DNA of 46,563 nucleotides from Hyphomicrobiales bacterium (GCA_027489535.1 JAIXZO010000009.1:1-46563); one strand, 5' to 3'; counted from the first letter of the stretch, positions 25,513 through 35,785 are shown. Program-made: numbers and translations. Notes: a model not told the origin generated them from the sequence alone.

Positions 25513-26277
25513 TCAGCCGCGGTTCTTGGCTTCGCGCAGCGCCGCGAACACCGCGGCGGGCTTGCCGCCCGGCAGCCCTACGGCCTTCGCCACGGCGGGG
25601 TCGCCCGCGCGCAGGAACGGGTTGGTCGCCCGCTCCTGTCCGATGGTGCTCGGCACCGTGAAGCGCCCTTCGGCGCGCAGCCGCTCCACCTCCGCCGCCC
25701 GCGCCGCCAAGGCGGGGTTGTCGCCGTCGTAGCGCAGCGCGAACCGGGCGTTCGAGAGGGTGTATTCGTGCCCGCAATACACCTGCGTGTCGTCGGGCAG
25801 CGCCGCCAGCTTGTTCAGCGAGGTCCACATCTGGTCCGGCGTTCCTTCGAACAGCCGTCCGCAACCGAGCGCGAACAGGGTATCGCCGGAAAACAGCAGT
25901 TTTTCCGCCGCGAAATGATAGGCGATGTGCCCCAGCGTATGCCCCGGCGTCTCGATCACGGTCGCGACGAGGGAGCCCACGCGCACGGCGTCGCCCTCCT
26001 TCACCGTCGCGTCGATGCCGGGGATGCGGCCCGCGTCATGCGCGGGCGCGGTCACCTTCGCGCCGAAACGGCGCTTCAGGCCCTCCACCCCGGCGATGTG
26101 GTCGCCGTGATGATGGGTCACGAGGATGTCGGTCAACGTCCAGCCCGTCTCGGCCAGCGCCGCGACGATGGGGGCTTCCTCCCCCGCGTCGATGGTGGCC
26201 GTGGCCCCGGTCGCGGGGTCATGCAGCAGCACCCCGAAATTGTCGGAGCCGATGAGAAACAGGCGGATTTCGACCAT
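25513..26277 (-). CDS. gloB: Hydroxyacylglutathione hydrolase (glyoxalase II)
   Basis: Hydrolyses S-D-lactoylglutathione in methylglyoxal detoxification. From the ATG at 26277 the product is 254 residues, the usual length. The binuclear metal site motif THHHGDH is at 54-60; further ligands appear in TPGHTLGHI, FSGDTLF and VYCGHEYT. The C-terminal helical domain contains RATNPFLR, which contacts glutathione. Divergent from a methyltransferase gene 80 bp away, a familiar alphaproteobacterial arrangement. Confidence 0.95.
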   Translation of the reverse strand: MVEIRLFLIGSDNFGVLLHDPATGATATIDAGEEAPIVAALAETGWTLTDILVTHHHGDHIAGVEGLKRRFGAKVTAPAHDAGRIPGIDATVKEGDAVRVGSLVATVIETPGHTLGHIAYHFAAEKLLFSGDTLFALGCGRLFEGTPDQMWTSLNKLAALPDDTQVYCGHEYTLSNARFALRYDGDNPALAARAAEVERLRAEGRFTVPSTIGQERATNPFLRAGDPAVAKAVGLPGGKPAAVFAALREAKNRG

Positions 26278-26357
26278 GCGGGTGCGTTCCTTCGATTCCC
26301 GGCTATGATGGGCCGGCGGCGCGCCCGTTTCCACCCCCGCCGCATCGAACGGATCCG

Positions 26358-27122
26358 ATGCCTCTCGACGTCGTCGACCTCAGAAACTTCTACGCCGAGC
26401 CGCTGGGACAGGTGGCGCGGCGCGTTCTCGGCGCGGCTGTGGCGGAGCGATGGCGCGGGTCGGGCGGGTCCGTGCTCGGCATCGGCTACGCCACGCCCTA
26501 TCTCGATCCGCTGCGCGAGGGGGCCGAGCGCGTGCTCGCCTTCATGCCCGAGGTGCAGGGCGTGGTGAATTGGCCGGCGGAAGGCCCCTCCGCGACCGCG
26601 CTCGCCATCTCCACGATGTTGCCGCTGCCGGATCAGAGCATCGACCGCATCCTGCTGGTCCATGCGCTGGAGACGGAGGAGTCGCCGCGCGAATTGCTGT
26701 CCGAGGTGTGGCGCGTCCTCAGCCCGGGCGGCCGCATGATCGCCGTCGTGCCCAACCGTCGCGGCCTGTGGGCGCGCATGGATACGACGCCGTTCGGCCA
26801 AGGCCTGCCTTATTCCCGCAGCCAATTGACCGGCGTGCTCCGCGATTCCTTGTTTTCGCCCGTGTTCTGGGGCGAGCATCTCTACATGCCGCCCATTCCC
26901 CGCCGCGTCTTTCTCAGTTCCGCGACGGCGTGGGAGAGGATCGGCGCGGGGCTGTCGCTGCCGTTTTCCGGCGTGCATCTCGTCGAGGCCACGAAGCTGC
27001 TGTATCGCCCGGTCACGGTGCGCAAGACGCAGCGGGTGTCGCGCATGCAGCCGGTGTTCGTGCCCGCCGGCGCGCCGGGAAGCTATTCCCGCTTGCCGGA
27101 GGAGGGGTCGCCCGCGTCTTGA
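26358..27122 (+). CDS. Class I SAM-dependent methyltransferase, divergent from gloB
   Basis: A 254-residue protein with a methyltransferase-11 type core: VLGIGYATPYLDPL stands in for the glycine-rich SAM loop, SATALAISTMLPLPDQSIDRILLVHALE is the motif II-III stretch, and WRVLSPGGRMIAVVPNRRGLWAR is the standard post-motif. The C-terminal third (YMPPIPRRVFLSSATAWERIG, TKLLYRPV) is typical of the protein found next to gloB in rhizobia. Substrate unknown. Confidence 0.85.
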   Translation: MPLDVVDLRNFYAEPLGQVARRVLGAAVAERWRGSGGSVLGIGYATPYLDPLREGAERVLAFMPEVQGVVNWPAEGPSATALAISTMLPLPDQSIDRILLVHALETEESPRELLSEVWRVLSPGGRMIAVVPNRRGLWARMDTTPFGQGLPYSRSQLTGVLRDSLFSPVFWGEHLYMPPIPRRVFLSSATAWERIGAGLSLPFSGVHLVEATKLLYRPVTVRKTQRVSRMQPVFVPAGAPGSYSRLPEEGSPAS

Positions 27123-27208
27123 CGTAAGCGCCCCCAGCCTTCACTACTCCGCCGCGTCCGGGACCCCTCGGGCGCTCCGAGGACTCCGAAGGGTCGGTCG
27201 CCGCGACG

Positions 27209-28162
27209 ATGCGCAGCTATCTCGATTTCGAAAAGCCGGTCGCCGAGTTGGAAGCCAAGGCGGACGAACTCCGCCCGCTGGCGTCCGAAACGGACTCGCC
27301 CGCAATCCGCGACGAGATCGCGAAGCTGGAGCAGCGCGCGCAGACGCAGCTGGCCGAGCTCTACCGCAATCTGACGCCTTGGCAGAAGACGCTGGTCGCG
27401 CGCCATCCGATGCGCCCGCACTTCAAGGATTACGTCGAGGCTCTCGTCGAGGATTTCACGCCGCTCGCCGGCGACCGCAAATTCTCCGAGGATCAGGCCA
27501 TCGTCGCCGGTTTCGGCCGTTTCCGCGGGCGCTCCGTCTGCGTGCTCGGGCAGGAAAAGGGCAACGACACCGAAACCCGCATCCGGCACAATTTCGGCAT
27601 GGCCATGCCCGAGGGCTACCGCAAGGCGGTCCGCCTGATGGAACTGGCCGAGCGTTTCGGCCTTCCGGTCATCAGCTTCGTCGACACCGCGGGCGCCTAT
27701 CCCGGCATCGAGGCGGAAGAGCGCGGACAGGCCGAAGCCATCGCCCGCTCAACCGAGGCCTGTCTCGGTCTCGGCACGCCCAACGTGGCCTTGGTGATCG
27801 GCGAGGGCGGTTCGGGCGGCGCGGTGGCGCTGGCCAGCACCAACAGCGTGCTGATGCTCGAGCACTCCATCTACACCGTGGCCTCGCCCGAGGCGTCGGC
27901 GTCGATCTTGTGGCGCGATTCGGGGCGCGCGCAGGACGCGGCCACCAACATGAAGATCACGGCGCAGGACCTGCTGCGCTTCGGCATCGTGGACGGCATC
28001 GTGCCGGAGCCGGTCGGCGGCGCGCATCGCGCGCCCGAAGCCGCCGTTCAGGCTGCGGGAGAGGCCGTGGCGGTCGCCCTGAGCGTTTTCGAGGGCCTTT
28101 CCGCGGAGGACGTGCGCGAGCGCCGCGCCGCAAAATTTCTCGCCATCGGCCGCAAAATCTGA
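27209..28162 (+). CDS. accA: Acetyl-CoA carboxylase carboxyltransferase subunit alpha
   Basis: With AccD it transfers the carboxyl group from biotin to acetyl-CoA, starting fatty acid synthesis. The 317-residue product begins MRSYLDFEKPVAELEAK, a standard start, and contains RHNFGMAMPEGYRKAVRLM, FVDTAGAYPGIEAEERGQ and IGEGGSGGAVALA, the latter two forming the oxyanion and CoA-binding core. Length is normal. It draws on the same acetyl-CoA pool as phaA. An 86-bp hairpin-rich gap separates it from the methyltransferase. Confidence 0.97.
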   Translation: MRSYLDFEKPVAELEAKADELRPLASETDSPAIRDEIAKLEQRAQTQLAELYRNLTPWQKTLVARHPMRPHFKDYVEALVEDFTPLAGDRKFSEDQAIVAGFGRFRGRSVCVLGQEKGNDTETRIRHNFGMAMPEGYRKAVRLMELAERFGLPVISFVDTAGAYPGIEAEERGQAEAIARSTEACLGLGTPNVALVIGEGGSGGAVALASTNSVLMLEHSIYTVASPEASASILWRDSGRAQDAATNMKITAQDLLRFGIVDGIVPEPVGGAHRAPEAAVQAAGEAVAVALSVFEGLSAEDVRERRAAKFLAIGRKI

Positions 28163-28288
28163 TTGTCTTCGACCTTAAGCGCGACTCTTTCGGCCCGATT
28201 TGCGTCGAACGAGGTAAGAATCGGTAAACCGTCCGGGTCTAGGACTGGGGGATCGGGTCGGCGTATCGACCCGTCGGAGAACGTCTTC

Positions 28289-29692
28289 ATGTTCCGCTCC
28301 ACCTTCCGCCTCGCGATCGTCGCCTCCGTGGCCGTGGTGCTTGCCTCCTGCACGGAAGAGCGCGCCCGCATCCCCGCCCGTGCGCTTGCGCCGGTGCCGG
28401 CCAAGACCGTCGCGCTGATGACCGAGAAGAACGTGGACCGCAACGCCCCGGTCCTCGTCCGCGCCTACAAGAAAGAGTCGGAAATCGAGGTCTGGAAGCA
28501 GGACCGCACGGGCGAATACGTGCTCGTCAAAACCTATCCGGTGTGCCGCTGGTCGGGCCAGCTCGGTCCCAAGACCCGCGAGGGCGACCGTCAGGTCCCG
28601 GAGGGTTTCTACACCATCTCCGCCGCGCAGATGAACCCGAACTCGTCCTACTGGCTGTCCTTCAACGTCGGCTATCCCAACACGATGGAACGCGCGATGG
28701 GCCGCTCGGGCGGCGACATCATGGTGCACGGCACCTGCTCCTCGCGCGGCTGCTTCGCCATGACCAACGAGCAGATGGAAGAGATCTACGCGGTGATGCG
28801 CGACGCCTTCCAAGGCGGGCAGAAGACCGTTCAGTTCCAGTCCTTCCCGTTCCGCATGAATGCCGAGAACATGGCCAAGTTCCGGCATGATCCCAACATG
28901 CCCTTCTGGAAGAACCTGAAGGAAGGGTCGGACCACTTCGAAGTCACCAAGCGCGAGCCTGCCGTCGCCTATTGCGGCCGCAGCTACGTCTTCAACGCCG
29001 CGACTGCCGAGGGCCGCTTCGAGCCTACGGGCGCATGCCCGCGCTACACGATCGAGCCGTCCGTCGCCGCCGCGGTGGATGCCAAGCGCCGCGCCGACGA
29101 GACGCAGGCCATGGCCCTGATCGAGCGCGGCCTGCCCGCCGTCCGCGTCCAGCACGCCGACGGCAACCAGCACGCCTCCTTCCGCGGTTCCGAATTCGCC
29201 ATCCAGTCCAACGCGGGCGAAGAGCGCATCGCCCCGGTTCCCGCGCAGCGCCGTGCCGATCTCGGCGACGTCAGCCGTCCCGAAGCCATCGGCGCGGTGA
29301 CGGAAGTACATCTCGACGCGAACGGCCGCCCGAAGGTCGAGCCCGTCGTCGTCGCCGCCGCCACCCCCGCTCCCGTCGCTTCCGCGCCGCAGCCGGTCCG
29401 CACCGCGGCCGTCGACGCGTCCAAGGATGTTTCCAAGGACGCCGGCAAGGATGCGGCTAAGGACGCGACGAAGCCCGCTTCGTCCGGCCTGTTCAGCGGC
29501 ATTCCCACCATGGGCGCTCTGTTCGGCGGGCCGAGCACGCCTGCGCCCGCCGCGACGGCTTCGACGCCTGACGCAGCGCCGTTCTACAAGCGCCTGATCC
29601 GCTTCGGCGAGCCCGAGCCGCTGCCGCAGCCCGTCAACGCGCCGCTCCCGCCGCGCCGTCAGGCCTCGCTCTCCGCACCGCTGGTGCGCTGA
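28289..29692 (+). CDS. L,D-transpeptidase (YkuD) lipoprotein with long C-terminal tail
   Basis: Predicted cell-wall cross-linking or protein-anchoring enzyme. The 467-residue protein has a lipoprotein signal ending VLASC (Cys21). The YkuD domain spans about 50-240: KTREGDRQVPEGFYTI, then MVHGTCSSRGCFAMTNEQ with catalytic Cys155 and His147. Beyond about 270 the protein is low complexity, rich in Ala, Pro and Val, including a four-fold xxKD repeat coded by 29414-29473. The 200-residue tail is much longer than in simple ErfK/YbiS proteins. Start ATG at 28289; the in-frame extension to 28163 lies before the signal peptide and is rejected. Confidence 0.88.
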   Translation: MFRSTFRLAIVASVAVVLASCTEERARIPARALAPVPAKTVALMTEKNVDRNAPVLVRAYKKESEIEVWKQDRTGEYVLVKTYPVCRWSGQLGPKTREGDRQVPEGFYTISAAQMNPNSSYWLSFNVGYPNTMERAMGRSGGDIMVHGTCSSRGCFAMTNEQMEEIYAVMRDAFQGGQKTVQFQSFPFRMNAENMAKFRHDPNMPFWKNLKEGSDHFEVTKREPAVAYCGRSYVFNAATAEGRFEPTGACPRYTIEPSVAAAVDAKRRADETQAMALIERGLPAVRVQHADGNQHASFRGSEFAIQSNAGEERIAPVPAQRRADLGDVSRPEAIGAVTEVHLDANGRPKVEPVVVAAATPAPVASAPQPVRTAAVDASKDVSKDAGKDAAKDATKPASSGLFSGIPTMGALFGGPSTPAPAATASTPDAAPFYKRLIRFGEPEPLPQPVNAPLPPRRQASLSAPLVR

Positions 29693-29771
29693 GCCCCCCG
29701 GCTCGCGCGGGCTTGTGTCCGCGCGGGAAAGCGCGCACCGTTTCGCGGACCTCAGAGAGCAGAGCCGCGCC

Positions 29772-30005
29772 GTGCCGACGCACCCCGAACCTTCGCGTTC
29801 CCATCGCCCGGAAACGCCGGAAGAGACCGATCGGCGCGTGCGCACGTCGCTGATCGGCGGCATCGTCGCGCTGCTGCTCACCGTCGCGGGTGCGGCGATC
29901 CTGCTGGAACTCTCGCAGACTCAGAAGGCTCAGGTCTGCATCGAGCAGAACCGCCGCAACTGCATGGCCATCACCGGCGACCTGCCCTCCGGCCGCGCGC
30001 GGTAG
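29772..30005 (+). CDS. Small single-pass membrane protein, unknown
   Basis: The 77-residue product (GTG at 29772) has a polar, Pro/Glu/Arg-rich N-terminus, one strong transmembrane segment (LIGGIVALLLTVAGAAILLEL, shown as 20 or so residues near the middle) and a short periplasmic or cytosolic tail with two cysteines (VCIEQNRRNC). I do not recognise a family. An AGAGAGC purine stretch precedes this start; an alternative GTG at 29715 has none. It follows the L,D-transpeptidase on the same strand and converges on panB. Confidence 0.5.
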   Translation: MPTHPEPSRSHRPETPEETDRRVRTSLIGGIVALLLTVAGAAILLELSQTQKAQVCIEQNRRNCMAITGDLPSGRAR

Positions 30006-30020
30006 GCGCTCCGCTTTGCC

Positions 30021-30857
30021 TCAGTAGCAGTGCTCGGGGGCCGGAAACGTGCCGCCCTTCACCGCCCCGACATAGGCCGCCACCGCCGCTTCGATGCCGG
30101 TCGCTCCGTCCATGAAATTCTTGGTGAAGCGCGCCGTCTTGCCGGGATAAATGCCGAGCATGTCGTGCAGCACCAGCACCTGCCCGTCGCAATCCGGTCC
30201 CGCCCCGATGCCGATCGTCGCCATGCGCGACAGCGACTCCGTCACCTTCTTGCCCAGCGCCGCCGGCACCATCTCGATCACGAGGAAGGACGCGCCCGCC
30301 GCCTCCAGCGCCGCCGCATCGGCGATCATGCGGTCGGCCCCGTCGTCCGATTTGCCCTGCACCCGGTACCCGCCGAGCTGATGCACCGATTGCGGCGTCA
30401 GCCCGATATGCGCGCAGACGGGAATGCCGCGCTCGACGAGAAACGCCACGGTCTCCGCGATGAAGGCTCCGCCTTCCACCTTCACCATCTGCGCTCCGGC
30501 CGCCATCAGCCGCGCGGCGTTGCGGAAGGCCTGCTGCGGCCCTTCCTGATAGGAGCCGAACGGCATGTCGGCCATCACCAAGGCGCGCTTCACGCCTCGC
30601 GCGACGCAGCCCGTGTGGTACTCCATCTGTTCCATGGTCACGGGCAGGGTGGAGGAATGGCCCTGCAGCACGTTGCCCATGGAATCGCCCACGAGGATCA
30701 GCTCCACGCCCGCGCGGTCCAACAGCGCCGCGAAGCTCGAATCATAGCCCGTCAGCGACACGATCTTTTCCCCCGCGGCCCGCATCCTGGCGAAGTCTGC
30801 CAAGCGCAGGGGCTTTTGCGGCGCGGAGGAGGGCGCGGCGTCGGTGAGGTAAGCCAT
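30021..30857 (-). CDS. panB: 3-methyl-2-oxobutanoate hydroxymethyltransferase
   Basis: First committed step of pantothenate synthesis, adding a hydroxymethyl group from methylene-THF to ketoisovalerate. From the ATG at 30857 the protein has 278 residues. The TIM-barrel signatures are clear: [30 protein letters not shown] with metal-binding Asp residues, [33 protein letters not shown] and [21 protein letters not shown]. It follows panC on the same strand with a 35-bp gap. Confidence 0.96.
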   Translation of the reverse strand: MAYLTDAAPSSAPQKPLRLADFARMRAAGEKIVSLTGYDSSFAALLDRAGVELILVGDSMGNVLQGHSSTLPVTMEQMEYHTGCVARGVKRALVMADMPFGSYQEGPQQAFRNAARLMAAGAQMVKVEGGAFIAETVAFLVERGIPVCAHIGLTPQSVHQLGGYRVQGKSDDGADRMIADAAALEAAGASFLVIEMVPAALGKKVTESLSRMATIGIGAGPDCDGQVLVLHDMLGIYPGKTARFTKNFMDGATGIEAAVAAYVGAVKGGTFPAPEHCY

Positions 30858-30892
30858 GGCGTCTGCCTCTTCGGTTCTGGTCGTGCGCCGGT

Positions 30893-31747
30893 TCAGACGG
30901 CGATGTTGTCGATCAGGCGGGTCGCGCCGATGCGTGCGGCCGCGAGCAACCGCCGCGGTCCCGCCGCCCCGTCGGCGACGCGCGCCAGAGACGCGGCGTC
31001 CCGCAACTCCAAATAATCCACGGAGAACCCGGCCCCTTCCAGCGCCGCGCGGCCGTCCGCCGCCACGACGGCGCCCGGTTCTCCCGCGCGGATCCGTGCG
31101 GCGCAGGCCTGCATCGTGCGGTAGATCAGCGGCGCGGCCGCGCGCTCGGCGGGTGAGAGATAGACGTTGCGCGAGGACATCGCGAGCCCGTCCGCTTCCC
31201 GGATCGTCGGCCCGCCGACGATCTCGACCGGCACGTCGAGGTCGCGCACAGCGCGCCGGATCACGGCCAATTGCTGCCAGTCCTTCTCGCCGAACACCGC
31301 GACGTCCGGCAGCGCCTGCAGCAGCAGCTTCGTCACCACGGTCGCGACGCCGGCGAAATGCGAGGGCCGAAACCGGTCTTCGAGATCGGCGACGGCCGGT
31401 CCTTCCAGCGTCACCGTCGTGCCGAAGCCGTCCGGATACATCTCGGAGACGGAGGGCACGAACACCGCATCCACCCCCGCCGCCGCGAGCTTGGCGAGGT
31501 CGGCGTCGAAGGTGCGGGGATAGGCGGAGAAATCCTCGTTCGGCGCGAACTGCGTCGGGTTCACGAAGATCGAAACCACCACCCGGGCGCAGCTCTCGCG
31601 CCCCCGCGCGGTCAGCGAAACATGCCCGGGATGCAGCGCACCCATCGTCGGCACCAGCGCGATGCGCTCCCCCGCCGCGCGCCACGCCGCCACCGTCCGG
31701 CGCAGGTCGGCCACGGAGTTCAAGATCAAAGGAGAGGTCATCGTCAT
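30893..31747 (-). CDS. panC: Pantothenate synthetase
   Basis: ATP-dependent ligation of pantoate and beta-alanine. The 284-residue product begins [12 protein letters not shown]; the HIGH-like motif is [10 protein letters not shown] and the KMSKS-like motif [28 protein letters not shown] and [20 protein letters not shown] are also characteristic. The start at 31747 or 31741 (MTSPL) are both possible; an extension to 31795 overlaps secA and is unlikely. panC and panB form one transcription unit downstream of secA. Confidence 0.95.
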   Translation of the reverse strand: MTMTSPLILNSVADLRRTVAAWRAAGERIALVPTMGALHPGHVSLTARGRESCARVVVSIFVNPTQFAPNEDFSAYPRTFDADLAKLAAAGVDAVFVPSVSEMYPDGFGTTVTLEGPAVADLEDRFRPSHFAGVATVVTKLLLQALPDVAVFGEKDWQQLAVIRRAVRDLDVPVEIVGGPTIREADGLAMSSRNVYLSPAERAAAPLIYRTMQACAARIRAGEPGAVVAADGRAALEGAGFSVDYLELRDAASLARVADGAAGPRRLLAAARIGATRLIDNIAV

Positions 31748-31760
31748 GCTCGGGCGGGAA

Positions 31761-31781
31761 CGGCCGGCAACGCGCCGGCCG
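31761..31781 (-). terminator. Hairpin between secA and panC
   Basis: CGGCCGGC and GCCGGCCG form perfect 8-bp arms around a 5-base loop, between the secA stop (31788) and the panC start. No long T-run follows on the minus strand (TTCCCG), so termination would be weak and panC may be partly co-transcribed with secA. Confidence 0.4.
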
Positions 31782-31787
31782 GGTCCG

Positions 31788-34556
31788 TCACGCATACTGC
31801 CCGTGGCAGTGCTTGTACTTCTTGCCCGAGCCGCAGGGGCACGCCTCGTTGCGGCCCACGCGGCCCCAGGTGCCGGGGTCGTTCGGGTCGCGCTCGCCGC
31901 TCGGCGCGCCGAAGGGCAGGTCGGCGAGGGCCATCTCGTTCTCGCCCGTGTTCGGGTCGAGATGCATGCCCTGCATCGGCGGCAGTTCCGGCTCCGGCGG
32001 CGGGGAGAACATCACTTCGATGCGCATCAGCTGCGCCGTCACCTGCTCGCGCAACAGCCCGATCAGCCCGTCGAACAGCTCGAAAGCTTCCGACTTGTAC
32101 TCGTTCAGCGGGTCGCGCTGGGCATAGCCGCGCCAGCCGATCACCTGCCGGAGATGGTCGAGCGTCACGAGATGTTCGCGCCACAGATGGTCGAGCACCT
32201 GCAGGAGCACCTGCTTCTCGACATAGGTCATCACTTCGGGCGTGTTCTTCTCGTTGCGCTCGGCATAGGCCTCGTCGGCCGCCTTGCGGATGCGCTCGCG
32301 CATTTCCTCGTCGGCGATGCCCTCTTCCTGCGCCCATTCCACCACGGGCAGGTCGAGGTTCAGAAGCCGCAGCACGCCGTCCTTCAGGCCGGGCGCGTCC
32401 CACTGCTCGGCATAGGCGCCTTCGGGAATGTGCCGCGCCACGAGATCGTCGACCACGCCGTGGCGCATGTCGTCGATGGTGGCGCGCACGCTCGCCTCGG
32501 CCATGAAATCGCGACGCTGCTCGAACACCACCTTGCGCTGGTCGTTCATCACGTCGTCGTATTTCAGGATGTTCTTGCGGATGTCGAAGTTGCGCACTTC
32601 GACCTTCTGCTGGGCCTTCTCGATCGCCTTGTTGATCCAAGGATGGATGATCGCCTCATCCTCCTTCAGTCCCAGCTTGGTCAGCATCCCGTCCATGCGG
32701 TCGGAGCCGAAGATGCGCATCAGGTCGTCCTGAAGCGACAGGTAGAACTTCGAGCGGCCGGGGTCGCCCTGGCGGCCCGAGCGGCCGCGCAGCTGGTTGT
32801 CGATGCGGCGGCTTTCATGCCGCTCGGTGCCGAGTACGTAGAGCCCGCCGGCCGCCAGCGCCTTCTGCTTGAAGGAGGCGATTTCCTCGCGGATGGCCTT
32901 TTCCTTGGCCGCCCGCTCGTCGCCGTCCGGCATGCCGCCGAGTTCGTGGGCGATGCGCATGTCGGCATTGCCGCCCAGCTGAATGTCGGTGCCGCGGCCC
33001 GCCATGTTGGTGGCGATGGTGATCGCGCCGGGCACGCCCGCCTGCGCCACGATGAAGGCTTCCTGCTCGTGGAAGCGCGCATTGAGGATCGCGAACACCT
33101 TCGCGTTCGTGCCTTCGCGCGCCGAAACGAACAGCTTTTCCAGCCCGGCCGGGTCGGAGAAGTCGATGGGCGTGTAGCCGTGCTTGGTCAGCGCCTCGCC
33201 CAGCATTTCCGATTTTTCGATGGAGGTCGTGCCCACGAGGATCGGCTGCCCGCGCGTCGAGGCGTCGTCGACCTCGCGGATGATGCCGCGGAACTTCTCC
33301 TCCGCCGTCCGATACACCTCGTCGTCCTCGTCGATGCGCGAGACGGGGAGGTTGGTCGGGATCTCGACCACTTCCAGCTTGTAGATGTCGAGGAATTCGT
33401 CGGCCTCGGTGGCCGCGGTGCCGGTCATGCCCGCGAGCTTGCCGTAAAGCCGGAAATAGTTCTGGAAGGTGATGGAGGCCAGCGTCTGGTTCTCGGGCTG
33501 AACCTGCACGTGCTCCTTCGCCTCCAGCGCCTGATGCAGGCCCTCGGAATAGCGGCGGCCCGGCATCATGCGGCCGGTGAACTCGTCGATGATGACCACT
33601 TCGTCGTTGCGGACGATGTAGTCCTTGTCGCGCTGGAACAGCGTATGCGCGCGCAGCGCCTGATTGACGTGGTGCACCAGCGTGGCGTTGGCCGCGTCGT
33701 ACAGCGTGCCTTCCTTCAGCAGGCCGGCTTCGGTCAGCAGTTCCTCGATGCGCTCGTTGCCCGCTTCGGTCAGCGACACGGCGCGCTGCTTCTCGTCGAG
33801 GTCGAAATGCTCGCGGCCGAGCTTGGGGATCAGCACGTCGATGGAATTGTAGAGTTCCGAGCGGTCGTCGAGCGGGCCGGAAATGATCAGCGGCGTGCGC
33901 GCCTCGTCCACGAGGATCGAGTCCACCTCGTCCACGATCGCGTAATTGTGGCCGCGCTGAACCATCTGGTTCAGCTCGTATTTCATGTTGTCGCGCAGAT
34001 AGTCGAAGCCGAACTCGTTGTTCGTGCCGTAGGTGATGTCGGCGGCATAGGCGGCGGCACGCTCTTCGTCCGACAGCCCGTGGACGATGACGCCCACCTC
34101 GAGCCCGAGGAAACGGTAGACGCGGCCCATCCATTCGGAGTCGCGGCGGGCGAGGTAGTCGTTCACCGTCACGACGTGCACGCCCTTGCCGGCGAGCGCG
34201 TTCAGATAGGTCGGCAGCGTGGCGACGAGCGTCTTGCCTTCGCCGGTCTTCATTTCGGCGATGGAGCCTTCATGCAGCACCATGCCGCCGATCAGCTGCA
34301 TGTCGAAATGACGTTGGCCGAGCGCGCGCTTCGCCGCCTCGCGCACGGTCGCGAAGGCCGGCACGAGAATGTCGTCGAGGGTCTTTCCGGCCGCGAGCTG
34401 GTCGCGGAACATCTGGGTGCGCGCGCGGATCTCGTCGTCGGAGAGGGCGATCAGCTCCGGTTCCAGCGCGTTGATGGCCGCGACCTTGGGCGGATAGGTC
34501 TTCAGACGCCGATCATTGGCCGAGCCGAACAGTTTCTTGGCGATTGCGCCGAACAT
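31788..34556 (-). CDS. secA: Preprotein translocase ATPase SecA
   Basis: Motor of Sec protein export. From the ATG at 34556 the protein is 922 residues and begins [19 protein letters not shown], the usual N-terminus. Walker A KTGEGKT is at 103-109; [20 protein letters not shown] is the DEAD-type Walker B region; NMAGRGTDI and RSGRQGDPG belong to the second motor domain. The C-terminus has the zinc-binding SecB-interaction motif [14 protein letters not shown]. The frame is open upstream to 34676 but that extension is not SecA-like. Confidence 0.98.
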   Translation of the reverse strand: MFGAIAKKLFGSANDRRLKTYPPKVAAINALEPELIALSDDEIRARTQMFRDQLAAGKTLDDILVPAFATVREAAKRALGQRHFDMQLIGGMVLHEGSIAEMKTGEGKTLVATLPTYLNALAGKGVHVVTVNDYLARRDSEWMGRVYRFLGLEVGVIVHGLSDEERAAAYAADITYGTNNEFGFDYLRDNMKYELNQMVQRGHNYAIVDEVDSILVDEARTPLIISGPLDDRSELYNSIDVLIPKLGREHFDLDEKQRAVSLTEAGNERIEELLTEAGLLKEGTLYDAANATLVHHVNQALRAHTLFQRDKDYIVRNDEVVIIDEFTGRMMPGRRYSEGLHQALEAKEHVQVQPENQTLASITFQNYFRLYGKLAGMTGTAATEADEFLDIYKLEVVEIPTNLPVSRIDEDDEVYRTAEEKFRGIIREVDDASTRGQPILVGTTSIEKSEMLGEALTKHGYTPIDFSDPAGLEKLFVSAREGTNAKVFAILNARFHEQEAFIVAQAGVPGAITIATNMAGRGTDIQLGGNADMRIAHELGGMPDGDERAAKEKAIREEIASFKQKALAAGGLYVLGTERHESRRIDNQLRGRSGRQGDPGRSKFYLSLQDDLMRIFGSDRMDGMLTKLGLKEDEAIIHPWINKAIEKAQQKVEVRNFDIRKNILKYDDVMNDQRKVVFEQRRDFMAEASVRATIDDMRHGVVDDLVARHIPEGAYAEQWDAPGLKDGVLRLLNLDLPVVEWAQEEGIADEEMRERIRKAADEAYAERNEKNTPEVMTYVEKQVLLQVLDHLWREHLVTLDHLRQVIGWRGYAQRDPLNEYKSEAFELFDGLIGLLREQVTAQLMRIEVMFSPPPEPELPPMQGMHLDPNTGENEMALADLPFGAPSGERDPNDPGTWGRVGRNEACPCGSGKKYKHCHGQYA

Positions 34557-34897
34557 CGAGAACCCTTTGCAGTCGGGGCGGCGGACCGGCGGGGGCCCGC
34601 GAAGCATCGTTTGGGAGCGGCTTATAGCCTTTCGCGCGCGAAGACGCACGCAGCCTTTAGCAGCGTTGTCCGACACGTATGCATCGTACCGCGATTTGGG
34701 AAGAACCTGCGAAACCGCACGCCGCGCTTGCGGTCGCGATTCGTCCCCTCATGCGTTCCTCCCGCACGTCTCCCGATCGGCACTTGCCGGCGCGGGCGCG
34801 TTGCGTCACTTCTGCCCCATCGGCGTTCGCCGGGGTGCGTCCCGAACCGCGCCTTCAAACGAAGCCACTCGAAACTTTGCCGGAGCTCCGCAAGGAC
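34557..34897. other. Divergent intergenic region, secA / parvulin gene
   Basis: 341 bp without a supported gene. It must hold divergent promoters. On the minus strand GCTATAAGCC (complement of 34619-34628) offers a TATAAG -10-like box for secA but with no good -35. A perfect 12-bp palindrome TTCGCGCGCGAA lies at 34631-34642, directly upstream of that box. I see no RNA gene. Confidence 0.45.
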
Positions 34898-35743
34898 ATG
34901 ACCGTTTCCAGCCGCGCCCTGATGCGCACCGCCCTCGGCGTCGCCCTCGCGGGCGCTGTTTTCACCGTTTCCTTCGCGCAGGCGCAGACCGCCGACAAGC
35001 CGGTCGCCCGCATCCAGGGCATCACGATCACCGAAGGCGATCTGCCCTTGGCGGCCGAAGATCTCGGCGGCGGTCCCACGGACGGCCAGAACCGCGAGCA
35101 GCTCATCAGCTATCTCGGCGACCTCGCTCTCGGCGCCAAGGCCGCGGCCGACGCCAAGATCGGCGACACGCCGGAGTTCAAGCGCAAGCTGGAACACACC
35201 CGCAAAAAGCTGCTGCTCGAAGAGTTTCTGACCATCGAGGCGAAGAAGGCCGTCACGCCGGACGCCATCAAGAAGCTCTATGACGAGACCGTGAAGACGC
35301 TTCCTCCGGAGCAGGAGGTCCGCGCCCGCCACATCCTCCTCGAAACCGAGGACGAGGCGAAGGACGTCGTCGAGAAGCTCAAGAAGGGCGGCGATTTCGC
35401 CAAGATCGCGGCCGAACTCTCCAAGGACCCCGGCTCGGGCCAGATCGGCGGCGATCTCGGCTTCTTCGCCAAGGAGCGCATGGTGCCGGAATTCGCCGAT
35501 GCCGCCTTCAAGCTCGAAGTCGGCGGTCTCTCGGCCCCGGTCAAGAGCCAGTTCGGCTGGCACGTCATCAAGGTCGACGAGAAGCGCACCAAGCCGCTGC
35601 CGCCGCTCGAAGAGGTGCGCGACCAGATCGCTCAATACCTCGAGCGCAAGGCCCAGCAGGACACGATCATCGGGCTCCGCGCGCAGGCCAAGATCGAGCG
35701 CCTCGATCAGCCTGAAAAGAAAGAAGAGCCGAAAAAGCCCTGA
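34898..35743 (+). CDS. Periplasmic parvulin-type peptidylprolyl isomerase
   Basis: PPIase/chaperone for exported proteins. The 281-residue protein has a signal peptide (hydrophobic core about 11-27, AQA cleavage site near 28). The parvulin domain lies at about 143-235: VRARHILLETEDEAKDVVEKL, SKDPGSGQIGGDLGFFAKERMVPEFADAAF and SQFGWHVIKVDE are the PPIC signature blocks. A helical N-terminal region and a Lys/Glu-rich C-terminal tail flank it, like SurA/PrsA-type rhizobial proteins. Divergent from secA, whose clients it may serve. A terminator follows. Confidence 0.92.
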   Translation: MTVSSRALMRTALGVALAGAVFTVSFAQAQTADKPVARIQGITITEGDLPLAAEDLGGGPTDGQNREQLISYLGDLALGAKAAADAKIGDTPEFKRKLEHTRKKLLLEEFLTIEAKKAVTPDAIKKLYDETVKTLPPEQEVRARHILLETEDEAKDVVEKLKKGGDFAKIAAELSKDPGSGQIGGDLGFFAKERMVPEFADAAFKLEVGGLSAPVKSQFGWHVIKVDEKRTKPLPPLEEVRDQIAQYLERKAQQDTIIGLRAQAKIERLDQPEKKEEPKKP

Positions 35744-35762
35744 CGTCGGGCTCGACGGGACG

Positions 35763-35785
35763 AGGGCCGCTTTTGCGGCCCTTTT
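35763..35785 (+). terminator. Intrinsic terminator after the parvulin gene
   Basis: AGGGCCGC, loop TTTT, GCGGCCCT followed by TTT: an 8-bp perfect stem with a short T-run, 20 bp after the stop codon and 25 bp before argJ. Confidence 0.8.

Noticed and set aside
27158-27196. GC-rich hairpins between the methyltransferase and accA as a terminator
   Set aside because: Several short alternative stems (CTCGG/CCGAG) but none dominant and no T-run; not strong enough to list.
31662-34901. 1079-codon open frame on the plus strand
   Set aside because: Antisense shadow of secA; contains no recognisable motif, while the minus strand encodes full SecA.
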